DNA of 64,000 nucleotides from Bacillus sp. AFS088145 (lineage in GTDB: Bacteria > Bacillota > Bacilli > Bacillales > Bacillaceae_G): NCBI RefSeq assembly GCF_002564465.1, contig NZ_NUUX01000025.1, forward strand, positions 33,967-97,966, in the 5' to 3' direction. The translations under genes were made by a program, and so were the position numbers. Below the pieces are notes generated by a model, which was not told where the DNA came from, did not search any database, and worked only from the letters and a program-made list of their open reading frames with translations. How positions within the stretch are numbered: the stretch's first letter is position 1; each line of letters begins with the position of its first letter. Below, one piece after another: positions 56,720 through 64,000 of this stretch.

Positions 56720-57244
56720 TCACTTATTTCTACTATCTCCTCCTTTTGCATAATTTAAACAGTCAATGATTTCCAACGCAATTTCAATTGGTGTTAAATT
56801 ATTCGTTGAAATTTCATAATCCGCTTTTTTATATTGTGATTCTCGCTTTTGAAACAGTTCCGTTAGTTCTTCAATCGTTCGATTTACAGCATTTGGTCGG
56901 TTAGAATCCAAATGGATTCTTTCGTATATTATTTCAATTGGAGTTTCAAGATAAATTATTTTGCCAGTTTCTTTCATATATCCAATGTTTTCATCACGAA
57001 GAATGATTCCACCACCAGTTGAAGTAATCATTTTTTTTGATGGTAAATTTTTTAATACTTGGGTTTCTAGATCGCGAAAACCGCTTTCACCAAACTCATT
57101 AAACAATTCTGGTATGCTTTTGCCTGTTTGAGAAACAATTTCCTCGTCTAAATCAATAAACTTTTTGTTTACTCTTTTAGCTAATTCCTTTCCAACTGTC
57201 GTTTTACCACACCCCATAAATCCTACTAAATAAATTGATTCCAT
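56720..57244 (-). CDS. aroK: Shikimate kinase
   Basis: 174 aa from the ATG at 57244 following GGAGG; an in-frame TTG at 57256 overlaps that ribosome site and is unlikely. Walker A GFMGCGKTTVG, the shikimate-binding DLDEEIVSQTGKSIPELF and FRDLET, STGGGIILRDEN, and the lid NRPN. Phosphorylates shikimate in aromatic amino-acid synthesis. It lies 13 nt past comGG and may be read from the competence operon as well as its own promoter. Confidence 0.95.
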   Translation of the reverse strand: MESIYLVGFMGCGKTTVGKELAKRVNKKFIDLDEEIVSQTGKSIPELFNEFGESGFRDLETQVLKNLPSKKMITSTGGGIILRDENIGYMKETGKIIYLETPIEIIYERIHLDSNRPNAVNRTIEELTELFQKRESQYKKADYEISTNNLTPIEIALEIIDCLNYAKGGDSRNK

Positions 57245-57257
57245 TTCATCCTCCAAC

Positions 57258-57662
57258 TTAATCGATCCAATCCGATACTTGATTTGTACTTTTTTTATAT
57301 TTAAATTGAACTACATATTTTTTTATTTTTGAATTACTACAAGTTAAAGTTACATGATATTCATCATTTGCAACTAAAAAAGTATTCAATATAATTTTTG
57401 TATTATTATAATACTTTACTGTATTTCCTTGAAGTGGTAAATTACCATGCTTTAAATCGTAAATTGCTTGTGAATGCACGCGGTCTAGTTTGTTTTGATT
57501 TATCGCATAAGAATAAAAGGTATTGAACGAATGAAAAATATCTATTTGTATTAGAAAAAAAATTAGTAAAATATTTATCATAAAGATCGTGTAAGGTAAA
57601 TACACTCCATTTTCACCAAGTATTTTAAATTTAATTGATAAACATCCGAATAGTTTTTTCAT
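57258..57662 (-). CDS. comGG: ComGG-like competence pseudopilin
   Basis: 134 aa from an ATG with GGTGG 6 nt upstream (an ATG at 57674 is also possible). One N-terminal membrane helix (IFMINILLIFFLIQIDIF) and a small polar domain. It lacks a clear prepilin cleavage motif, like ComGG in B. subtilis. Identified mainly by position as the seventh gene of comG. It overlaps comGF by 32 nt. Confidence 0.75.
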   Translation of the reverse strand: MKKLFGCLSIKFKILGENGVYLPYTIFMINILLIFFLIQIDIFHSFNTFYSYAINQNKLDRVHSQAIYDLKHGNLPLQGNTVKYYNNTKIILNTFLVANDEYHVTLTCSNSKIKKYVVQFKYKKSTNQVSDWID

Positions 57663-58065
57663 ATATTCCACCATTTAAATCGATTACTTTTACTAGGATT
57701 TGCCTTTCGCTTATTTGTTCAAACTTTATATCCCTTATATTCTGAAGTACAATTTCATGTCCTAATCCAAGCCTTTGACGTCGAATTATTGTTGCATATT
57801 TTCGATAACTAATCGTAACTTGATTAAACTCTTCAAAGAGAAGAAGGTCGGAATGAACTGTAAAACTTATACTTTTGTTTGCCTCTTTTTGAACTTCTTT
57901 TATAAAATTATCAAATTCTAACCTATTTACGGATTCATAACTGTAATTTCGTTTAACAAAGCTTTTTATACTTGAAGTTGATATAGAAATAATCATTAAA
58001 AATAAAACAAGTGAAAAAAGTGTTTCTAGTAAAGTAAAGCCTTTTTCATTCTGCAATTTCTTCAC
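57631..58065 (-). CDS. comGF: ComGF-like competence pseudopilin
   Basis: 144 aa from a GTG at 58065 with AAAGGAAA about 9 nt upstream. A type IV prepilin leader KGFTLLETLFSLVLFLMI stands at the N-terminus, followed by a beta-rich domain (SFTVHSDLLLFEEFNQVTISYRK-like region). Part of the pseudopilus minor subunits for DNA binding and uptake. It overlaps both neighbours. Confidence 0.85.
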   Translation of the reverse strand: MKKLQNEKGFTLLETLFSLVLFLMIISISTSSIKSFVKRNYSYESVNRLEFDNFIKEVQKEANKSISFTVHSDLLLFEEFNQVTISYRKYATIIRRQRLGLGHEIVLQNIRDIKFEQISERQILVKVIDLNGGIYEKTIRMFIN

Positions 58066-58375
58066 AAATTTCACTTTCCTTTTTTCGATCAGTCCAAGTA
58101 ACACAAATCGAATTAAAATTATTTCTAGAGTTTATTTTTACTAAAAACTCTCTGCCATTCTTTGTATAGAAACCCACTTTAAAATCTTCTCTGTTAATAA
58201 AATAAAGATGAACCATATCTGTTAATAAGTCATCTGCCATATTGCTAATCGTTATCTTATCTTTTTTTTGTAAAAATAATGACATTGAAGGAACAATCAT
58301 AATACAAAAAATAATTAGTAAGTTTAAAGATATAACTGCCTCGATAAATGTAAATCCTTTTTCATTTCCGATCAT
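58046..58375 (-). CDS. comGE: ComGE-like competence pseudopilin
   Basis: 109 aa from the ATG at 58375 with AGGAAG upstream. Leader NEKGFTFIEAVISLNLLIIF, with the conserved Glu at +5 of the predicted cleavage site, then a short globular part (FKVGFYTKNGREFLVKI). Fifth gene of comG, overlapping comGD by 14 nt. Confidence 0.85.
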   Translation of the reverse strand: MIGNEKGFTFIEAVISLNLLIIFCIMIVPSMSLFLQKKDKITISNMADDLLTDMVHLYFINREDFKVGFYTKNGREFLVKINSRNNFNSICVTWTDRKKESEICEEIAE

Positions 58376-58835
58376 ATTTAAATCGACCACTTCCTAAATA
58401 AAAAGTAACTATATATTCTGCTTTTTTATATTTAATTGAAATCGTTCCAGAGCTTGAGATATTACCATCGGAGTTAAATCTTAACGGAGGTTTTAAAGTA
58501 AGGTTAGTTATACTAATTGATTTGTCGAAATTTCGAATGACTACAGGGGTATTTAGTAAATTATCTTCCATTTCATATTTATTTTGATAAAAGATGATCC
58601 TAGTAGGAATTTGTTTTATTATTGCGTTCCTTTGTGCAAGAAAAATATCATTTTGAAGCATTTGAATAAATAATGTTAACTTTTGTTCGTCTTCTATCTT
58701 CCTAACTTGATTAATCGGTAAACCCAATAACAATATCATAATTGAAAGGACTAATAACATCTCAACAAATGTAAAACCAAACGAATTATCCAACCTTTTT
58801 TTAAGGTATTGATACAGATCCAGTTGCTTTGTCAT
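58362..58835 (-). CDS. comGD: ComGD competence pseudopilin
   Basis: About 157 aa from the ATG at 58835; the start is uncertain because it lies inside comGC and no strong ribosome site is present. The prepilin leader FGFTFVEMLLVLSIMILLLG occupies about residues 20-39, and the soluble part has EQKLTLFIQMLQNDIFLAQ. ComGD is a minor pseudopilin in the competence pilus. Confidence 0.85.
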   Translation of the reverse strand: MTKQLDLYQYLKKRLDNSFGFTFVEMLLVLSIMILLLGLPINQVRKIEDEQKLTLFIQMLQNDIFLAQRNAIIKQIPTRIIFYQNKYEMEDNLLNTPVVIRNFDKSISITNLTLKPPLRFNSDGNISSSGTISIKYKKAEYIVTFYLGSGRFKYDRK

Positions 58836-59097
58836 ACGATAATTCAACTTTATTATTGCATTTATATGATGTTATATAGCCCTGTTCTTTTAAGACTGAT
58901 AAACTCTCAGGTAATTGTTCATTTTCTAATCGATATGATTCAACACTTGACTGAACCATTTTTTGAAGTGCAGAACATCCTTTCGTTTGAATCGACTGTT
59001 GCTGTTTTCCTAAATTTGGTATCACAAGCAATAAAAGAAGTGAAATGATAAATAAAACAATTAACATTTCAATTAAAGTAAATCCTTTTTCATTCAA
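58801..59097 (-). CDS. comGC: ComGC, major competence pseudopilin
   Basis: 98 aa starting at TTG, GGGGGAG upstream. Very short leader MNEKG, then FTLIEMLIVLFIISLLLLL with the conserved Glu, and two cysteines (about residues 41 and 79) for the intramolecular disulfide known in ComGC. Major subunit of the DNA-uptake pseudopilus after processing by ComC. Confidence 0.95.
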   Translation of the reverse strand: MNEKGFTLIEMLIVLFIISLLLLLVIPNLGKQQQSIQTKGCSALQKMVQSSVESYRLENEQLPESLSVLKEQGYITSYKCNNKVELSYDKATGSVSIP

Positions 59098-59108
59098 ACT
59101 AACTCCCC

Positions 59109-60152
59109 CTAGATATTGTTCATCAATTGAAACATAGGAAACAAGATGGCTATATACAGTGATAGAATACTTGATGAGATTAGGATTAAAATAATCGGCT
59201 GAATGATCCTTATCGATTTGTGAAAGTAAGCTTCAATACTCTCCTTTAAATAATCAGCATAGTCAGCAAGTTCTTTACTAAGAGTACTATTGTTCATGCC
59301 ATGTTCAATCACAAATATAATATCTCTATGGAATGCACGTTCATTTTTAAATGCTTCCTGCATAGAAATTCCGTTTAATATTTGATTGTAGAAAACTACT
59401 GCTTTTTCTTTTATAAATGTCCTACTATCATTATTCTGCATTGTTTTTAGTGCATCTACTATGGGAAAACCAGCATGTAATAATATACTTAACTGCATTG
59501 AAAATTCATAAGTATTCATTGTAATTAAATACTTCCTTACTAACGGGATTTGAATTAATTTATCCATTCGCTCGATTGAATTTAATTTATTAATTGCCAA
59601 TAAGTATCCATAGGCTGTCAATCCAATTAGGAAAAGAGAAGAAAACATAATGGAAGGTAATCTTTTTATAACTTGAAGATAGATGAAAATAAAAGAGTTC
59701 TGATTAGAATGGAATGTTGAAAATAGCATTTCATATTGAGGAATGATTATATTTCTAAACAAAAACAAAATTAACAATAATATTGTGATTAAAAAAATAG
59801 GATACCCCATGACTTTTCTTATGTAAGCTCTGTGTTGAATCTTTTTTGTAAGCATATAACTGCCTTCCCCTAGCGCTAAGGACAAATCACCATGCTTTTC
59901 TGCATAATACAAGTAAACGAGTACATCTTGATGAAGACCAAGCATTTTAGCAAAATCGATGAATGATCCTCCTTCCACCAAAGCTATTTTTGCTTTATAA
60001 ATCAATTCTTTTAGGTCATCTGGGAATTGAATCGTTAAGAATTCAATTGCTTGAATTAGAGGATAACCTTTTTGTAAAAGTTCTCCTAATATTTTTAATA
60101 GATTAGCCTGTTCAATATAAGTTAATTTTACTTTATTAAAAAATTTACCCAT
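59109..60152 (-). CDS. comGB: ComGB, pilus assembly membrane platform protein
   Basis: 347 aa, GspF/PilC fold: two T2SSF domains (about 10-130 and 210-340) with three membrane helices (about 115-140, 165-190 and 320-342). Typical elements: LLKILGELLQKGYPLIQAIEFL and QLSILLHAGFPIVDALKTM. Platform for assembling ComGC. Overlaps comGA by 8 nt. Confidence 0.93.
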   Translation of the reverse strand: MGKFFNKVKLTYIEQANLLKILGELLQKGYPLIQAIEFLTIQFPDDLKELIYKAKIALVEGGSFIDFAKMLGLHQDVLVYLYYAEKHGDLSLALGEGSYMLTKKIQHRAYIRKVMGYPIFLITILLLILFLFRNIIIPQYEMLFSTFHSNQNSFIFIYLQVIKRLPSIMFSSLFLIGLTAYGYLLAINKLNSIERMDKLIQIPLVRKYLITMNTYEFSMQLSILLHAGFPIVDALKTMQNNDSRTFIKEKAVVFYNQILNGISMQEAFKNERAFHRDIIFVIEHGMNNSTLSKELADYADYLKESIEAYFHKSIRIIQPIILILISSSILSLYIAILFPMFQLMNNI

Positions 60153-61206
60153 AGATTATACTTCTGTCCAAATGTTTGTTATCAATAAAACCTAATGCAT
60201 AACCTTTAATGAGTTGATTATTTAAAGTAGGAAATTGAACATCTTCTTGTATCCCTCTAAATTCATTAATAACCGAATTTAGAGCATTACCATAAAGCAA
60301 TTCATAAACCCCTAATCTTCTGTGATTTCGATTTACAAAACAGTTTGGTTCACAATCCCCTTCACAAAAACGGCATTTTACTGGAACTAATCTTTGAGAA
60401 ACAATCGCAACAATTGCCTGAAATAATTCCTCCTTTGGAATTCCAAGCTCTAACATTCGATATAATGCACCTTTTGTATTATTTGAATGAATTGTCGTTA
60501 ATACTAAATGACCGGTCAATGCTGCCCGAACGGCAATTTTCGCAGTCTCTTCATCCCTAATCTCTCCTACCATAACTATATCTGGATCAGACCGAAGAAT
60601 AGCTTTTAATCCAGTTGCATATGTTAAACCTGCTTTTTCATTAACTTGGACTTGAAAATATTCGTCAGATTTCCTTTCAATCGGATCCTCTAAAGTGATA
60701 ATATTTCTTGCTATGTCTTTTTTTGCTGACTGTAATAAGGAATACAGCGTTGTCGTTTTCCCGCAGCCTGTTGGTCCTGTAAACATCATTAGCCCATGAG
60801 AATGATGTAATAAAGACAAAAGCTTACGAGTAGTAGATGGGAATAAGGAAAGACTTTCTATTGGAGCGATTTTTTGTTGAGGATGAATACGAATAACCAT
60901 AGATTCATCAATAATCGTTGGTAAAGTAGCCAAGCGAAGTGATAATAAAATTTCATTAATGTTAACAACTAAAATTCCAGTCTGTGGTCGTCTAATTTCA
61001 CCTATATCCATACTTCCTAAGAACTTCAAATGCATGATAATCCTCTTAGACTTCTCTTTATTTATTCGTTGAATCAGTTTCAACTCACCATCAACACGAA
61101 AAAAAATTTGTACATCATCCTTTTTTGGTAATAAATGAATATCCGATGCTCCAAAATGGCAAGCTTTTTTTAGAAGTTCTTCGACCATTTTTTCTACTGA
61201 TACCAT
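60145..61206 (-). CDS. comGA: ComGA, competence traffic ATPase
   Basis: 353 aa. GspE-type ATPase: Walker A FTGPTGCGKTTTLY (about 135), Asp box ITLEDPIE, Walker B IVMVGEIRDEETA, His box LTGHLVLTTIHSN. A cluster of cysteines KCRFCEGDCEPNC (about 275-287) is probably metal-binding. It powers pseudopilus assembly on the inner membrane face. GGGGGAG precedes the ATG; a ComK-like box lies about 170 bp upstream. Confidence 0.95.
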   Translation of the reverse strand: MVSVEKMVEELLKKACHFGASDIHLLPKKDDVQIFFRVDGELKLIQRINKEKSKRIIMHLKFLGSMDIGEIRRPQTGILVVNINEILLSLRLATLPTIIDESMVIRIHPQQKIAPIESLSLFPSTTRKLLSLLHHSHGLMMFTGPTGCGKTTTLYSLLQSAKKDIARNIITLEDPIERKSDEYFQVQVNEKAGLTYATGLKAILRSDPDIVMVGEIRDEETAKIAVRAALTGHLVLTTIHSNNTKGALYRMLELGIPKEELFQAIVAIVSQRLVPVKCRFCEGDCEPNCFVNRNHRRLGVYELLYGNALNSVINEFRGIQEDVQFPTLNNQLIKGYALGFIDNKHLDRSIIYG

Positions 61207-61487
61207 TTTTACTCCCCCTTTCTATATGAGCAATTATATTTTTGTTTTCCTCAGCTATCAAATCATGATAATTATGAAACTAGACGAAAAATTTAAATTT
61301 AGCTAACATTTATCTATAAACTAAAGTTAATTTACCTAAATAACGTACAAGAAAATCAAATATATATCATAAAACAAAAAGTATGTTTTCAAATCAATGT
61401 ATAGAAAATCATTAAATAAGAAAAATAATATCAGATATGTTAATTTCATTATCTCTAGAATCAATTTAGAATTGTATTAATACATTG
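61207..61487. other. comG upstream region
   Basis: Very AT-rich, no ORF. Holds the candidate ComK box, a second looser AAAA-N5-ATTT at 61288-61300, and by position the comG promoter. The opposite end carries the yqgY promoter. Confidence 0.45.
61377..61389. promoter_or_regulatory. Candidate ComK half-box upstream of comG
   Basis: AAAA-GTATG-TTTT is an exact AAAA-N5-TTTT ComK dimer box. A partner with AAAA-N5-TATA is at 61352-61364, separated by 12 bp and imperfect. comG is the classic ComK target, but in DNA this AT-rich one such box can arise by chance. Confidence 0.4.
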
Positions 61488-61517
61488 TTTACAATTGTAA
61501 CTTTCTTATTTTATAAT
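61488..61517 (+). promoter_or_regulatory. Sigma-A-type promoter of yqgY
   Basis: TTTACA followed after 18 nt by a perfect TATAAT (61512-61517), about 38 nt ahead of the yqgY start. The -35 has one mismatch. Confidence 0.55.
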
Positions 61518-61554
61518 AATGAATGGGTAGAAATTTTTAATGGGGGGATTTAGG

Positions 61555-61797
61555 ATGGATCGAATGTTCCGCGTTCTAGGATTCTGGACAGCTATATTTA
61601 CGGTAATGTTCTTTGTTGGACATATGTCAGCAGCTGCACTTATTTTCGCATGTCAAACAGCATTTTTCGTAGTATTAGGCTATCTAAAGCTTTCTGAGCG
61701 TATGTACATCTATATCTTTGGCGCATACTTAACTGTGTTCTTTATTGGATTTACATATTATAGTACTTTCTTATTAGTACCAGGCTTTAGTGAGTAA
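61555..61797 (+). CDS. yqgY: YqgY, DUF2626 membrane protein
   Basis: 80 aa from the ATG at 61555; GGGGGGATTTAGG precedes it, so the ATG at 61540 is less likely. Three hydrophobic segments (MFRVLGFWTAIFTVMFFVG, AALIFACQTAFFVVLGYL and MYIYIFGAYLTVFFIGFTYY) match YqgY closely. Function is unknown. It is divergent from comGA and has its own terminator. Confidence 0.88.
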   Translation: MDRMFRVLGFWTAIFTVMFFVGHMSAAALIFACQTAFFVVLGYLKLSERMYIYIFGAYLTVFFIGFTYYSTFLLVPGFSE

Positions 61798-61800
61798 TAG

Positions 61801-61826
61801 AAAAACCAGTCATATGACTGGTTTTT
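61801..61826. terminator. Bidirectional terminator between yqgY and the methyltransferase gene
   Basis: A perfect 26-bp palindrome AAAAACCAGTCAT / ATGACTGGTTTTT, flanked by more A and T, placed 3 nt past yqgY and 1 nt before the convergent stop. Confidence 0.85.
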
Positions 61827-62960
61827 TTATTTGTATTCATTTAATGAAATCAATTCAATCAACTTAGTAAGATCGTTTGTTGACATACCTTTTGTTTGTA
61901 ATAGCCATTGGAAGGAATCGCTTATTCCCCCAGGCATAATTAAAGATTGTACAGCCCTATTTTGTTTATATTCGCTTGAAAATGGATTTGACTGAGCATG
62001 CGGAATAAGCCAATTTAAAATACCAAAATCTAATATTGCATCTCTTTGGTTAGAAAAGTATAGATTTTCGATATGATTCTGTAATCCGAACTTTTTTAAT
62101 TCATCCCAATGAATATGAGTTGTAATGTCCATATGCCCTAAATGCTCTAGTATATTTGATTTCATTTCATGCTTGTAATAACCGCGCAAACTTCCCTTAA
62201 TTCGATGAGGTGCATCCCATTCTTCCCTCGTAAAACCATAATCAACAGTTAAAATGATTCCTTTACTAATTTTCGATTGTAAAAGGTCATATACTTTTTC
62301 CATACCAACAGGAATTTCAACTCTTTGCCCATTTTTTCCAACAAAATTGTATCTACTTAGAAAATCACTGATTTCACTATCTTGTATTTTAATGAGATTT
62401 TCTTTCAGATTATTTTGTCCATCAATTACAATTACTACCTCATGCCATTCGTTTTGATTAAATTCAACTACTCGAACAGGCAAAGCATCAAACAATTCAT
62501 TTGAAAATACCATTCCACTATTGATTTGCTCGATTTCTAATATATTTGAGAAGTATTTACAATTCAAATGGTTCGCCAATAATTCTTTTTGTAATTTACC
62601 ATGATATTGGCTTGCATCAATAATATAATAAGTTAAATTATAGTAAATTTCAGGCTCTTTTTTTTCACAGTACGAAAGAAAGGATGATGCGAATCTGCCA
62701 TTTCCACCACCAACTTCAACAAAAAAAGGTTCGATTAGGTTATTCTTAACAAACCGACAAAATGTAGCTGCAATTACTTCTCCATATACTGTACCTACTG
62801 AGCTTGTAGTATAGAAATCACCTTTCCGTCCAATTTTTTCATTTGCCATTTGATAATAACCATTTTCATATTCATAAAGCACTAACGAAATAAATTGTTC
62901 GTATGTAATAAAACCTTTTTTGCTGTTATTTATCGCATTAATAATTATGTTTTTCATCAT
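61827..62960 (-). CDS. MidA/NDUFAF7-like class I SAM-dependent methyltransferase (COG1565)
   Basis: 377 aa; start ATG at 62960 or the ATG one codon later, both after AAGGTAAT. Family marks: GGYYQ, KGDFYTTSSVGTVYGE, SAM-binding FFVEVGGGNGRFA (about 80-92), VFSNELFDALPVRVVE, LTVDYGF, and LRGYYKHE. The mitochondrial relative methylates an arginine of complex I; the bacterial target is unknown. It is 9 nt downstream of yqgX, likely one operon. Confidence 0.88.
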   Translation of the reverse strand: MMKNIIINAINNSKKGFITYEQFISLVLYEYENGYYQMANEKIGRKGDFYTTSSVGTVYGEVIAATFCRFVKNNLIEPFFVEVGGGNGRFASSFLSYCEKKEPEIYYNLTYYIIDASQYHGKLQKELLANHLNCKYFSNILEIEQINSGMVFSNELFDALPVRVVEFNQNEWHEVVIVIDGQNNLKENLIKIQDSEISDFLSRYNFVGKNGQRVEIPVGMEKVYDLLQSKISKGIILTVDYGFTREEWDAPHRIKGSLRGYYKHEMKSNILEHLGHMDITTHIHWDELKKFGLQNHIENLYFSNQRDAILDFGILNWLIPHAQSNPFSSEYKQNRAVQSLIMPGGISDSFQWLLQTKGMSTNDLTKLIELISLNEYK

Positions 62961-62969
62961 ATTACCTTA

Positions 62970-63596
62970 TTACAAAAATGGATTATGTCTTTTCTCATCA
63001 CCAATCGTTGTAGTTTCTCCATGACCACTACATACAACGACATCATCAGGTAAAGAAAGAAGTTTACCTTTTATACTTCTAATCAACTGGTCGTGATCCC
63101 CACCAGGTAAATCAGTTCGTCCAATGCTTCCTTCAAATAATGCATCGCCAGAAAATACTGTCTTTATTTCTTTACAATAAAATGAAACACTTCCTGGTGA
63201 ATGGCCTGGAGTTTCGAAAATTGAAAATAAGAAACGACCAATTTCCATTTTACCTTCTTTTTCAATCAAGTGATCTGCTTCCCTTGCAAATATTGACTGA
63301 TTTCTCATAAATAATTCAGAACCATTTTTTTGTCCATCTGTTAGCCAATCTGCTTCATATTTATGAATATAAACGGGTATATTATATTCATCACGCACAT
63401 CATCAACAGCCCCAATATGATCAAAATGGGCGTGAGTTAGAAGGATTGCTAATGGCTTTAATTTATTTTCTTCAATAACATTAAAGATTACATGTGCTTC
63501 TTCGCCTGGATCAAAAATAACTGCTTCATTCATATCATTACTTAAGATATAACAATTAGTTTGTAATGGACCTAATGGTAATTGTAAAACATTCAT
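62970..63596 (-). CDS. yqgX: YqgX, metallo-beta-lactamase-fold hydrolase
   Basis: 208 aa from the ATG at 63596, which has AGGG 5-7 nt upstream. The zinc motif LTHAHFDHIGA, then TPGHSPGSVSFY, FSGDALFEGSIGRTDLPGGD and CSGHGETTTIGDE. Glyoxalase-II-like; in the family these cleave thioesters, but the bacillithiol or other substrate is not visible here. Confidence 0.93.
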   Translation of the reverse strand: MNVLQLPLGPLQTNCYILSNDMNEAVIFDPGEEAHVIFNVIEENKLKPLAILLTHAHFDHIGAVDDVRDEYNIPVYIHKYEADWLTDGQKNGSELFMRNQSIFAREADHLIEKEGKMEIGRFLFSIFETPGHSPGSVSFYCKEIKTVFSGDALFEGSIGRTDLPGGDHDQLIRSIKGKLLSLPDDVVVCSGHGETTTIGDEKRHNPFL

Positions 63597-63752
63597 ATTC
63601 ATACCCTGCTTTCTTTTTAATCTATATAATACTATATCATAATTTTGTTTTAGCACTTAATTTCAAATAGACAATTGTTCGCAAAAGTTTTACAATAATA
63701 ATGATGTGATAGCAAACAGGGGTTGCTTGACGAAATTTATAGGGGGTTTACA

Positions 63753-63929
63753 ATGGGTACAGTTATTATTTTTATACTAGTAGCTATTCTAAGTGTTCCT
63801 GCTTTATTAGGATCATTAAAGAAGAAGAACTTTTTAGCCGTTTTTTGGTCTGGCGCTACATTAGTTTTATTTGGTTGGTTTGCCATTATGACAATTTTAC
63901 ATAACGGTTATCCACCAGCGCACTTATAA
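63753..63929 (+). CDS. yqgW: YqgW, DUF2759 small membrane protein
   Basis: 58 aa from the ATG at 63753 after TAGGGGG. Two helices (TVIIFILVAILSVPALLG and FLAVFWSGATLVLFGWFAIM) and the end HNGYPPAH match DUF2759. Function is unknown. Divergent from yqgX. Confidence 0.85.
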   Translation: MGTVIIFILVAILSVPALLGSLKKKNFLAVFWSGATLVLFGWFAIMTILHNGYPPAHL

Positions 63930-63944
63930 TATTTATTTCTTTAT

Positions 63945-63981
63945 GTAACGGACTATTTTCTATATATAGAAAACATGTTAC
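63945..63981 (+). terminator. Palindrome downstream of yqgW
   Basis: A perfect 18-bp palindrome TTTTCTATATATAGAAAA (63956-63973) is enclosed by GTAAC (63945-63949) and GTTAC (63977-63981), followed by TTAAATAAAAAAG. It may be the yqgW terminator, but the stem is AU-rich and no clean U-tract follows. Confidence 0.35.
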
Positions 63982-64000
63982 TTAAATAAAAAAGCTGACA

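Overview
The window is an AT-rich chromosomal segment of an endospore-forming member of the Bacillaceae. The evidence is the order spo0A-spoIVB-recN-ahrC-yqxC-dxs-ispA-xseBA-folD-nusB-yqhY-accCB-spoIIIA-yqhV-efp-yqhT-aroQ-yqhR/Q/P-mntR-lipM-yqhL and then gcvP/gcvT-yqhH-yqhG-aroK-comG-yqgY-yqgX-yqgW. Apart from inserted blocks this matches the Bacillus subtilis chromosome near spo0A/comG. The sequence alone does not support a species name. No rRNA or tRNA gene was seen.

Layout. 1-26.2 kb is almost entirely minus-strand core genome: sporulation (spo0A, spoIVB, the eight-gene spoIIIA operon), DNA repair and recombination (recN, xseAB), isoprenoid precursors (dxs, ispA), C1 metabolism (folD), fatty-acid initiation (accBC) and translation (efp). 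A 0.78-kb gap between dxs and ispA holds what looks like a small non-autonomous IS200/IS605-type element. A gap at 22.2-22.7 kb holds three tandem hairpin repeats and one dispersed GC-rich repeat. 26.4-33.1 kb is a mixed-strand patch: yqhQ, yqhP, mntR, a spore photoproduct lyase, a secreted-protein gene broken by an in-frame amber codon, a roughly 21-bp tandem repeat array, lipM, a rhodanese lacking its cysteine, and a cyclophilin-type lipoprotein.

33-49.5 kb is a block that in B. subtilis does not lie between yqhL and gcvPB. It holds an MMPL/RND exporter, a PAP2-like protein, yezD, an assimilatory sulfate operon (cysH-sat-cysC-ferredoxin-type sulfite reductase-DUF3906-sumT-sirB), alaT/alaR, aspartokinase III and a secreted 5'-nucleotidase. 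It ends in a group IIC-type intron whose reverse transcriptase has lost its catalytic core by an in-frame deletion. 49.6-64 kb returns to the conserved backbone: glycine decarboxylase, the SNF2 helicase yqhH, yqhG, yqzE, aroK, the full comGA-GG competence pilus operon, yqgY, a MidA-like methyltransferase, yqgX and yqgW.

How the genes work together. Spo0A starts sporulation; SpoIVB and the SpoIIIA channel act later in mother cell-forespore signalling; SplB would repair UV damage at germination. SumT and SirB make the siroheme needed by the sulfite reductase next door, and Sat-CysC-CysH supply it with sulfite. LipM octanoylates the glycine cleavage H protein, so lipM belongs functionally with gcvT/gcvPA/gcvPB. 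ComGA-GG build the DNA-uptake pseudopilus. I found no convincing wholly new multi-gene system. The most interesting signals are non-coding or degenerate: the IS605-like element with a possible structured RNA, the deleted intron behind the gcvPB terminator, the 21-bp array and the amber-interrupted gene.
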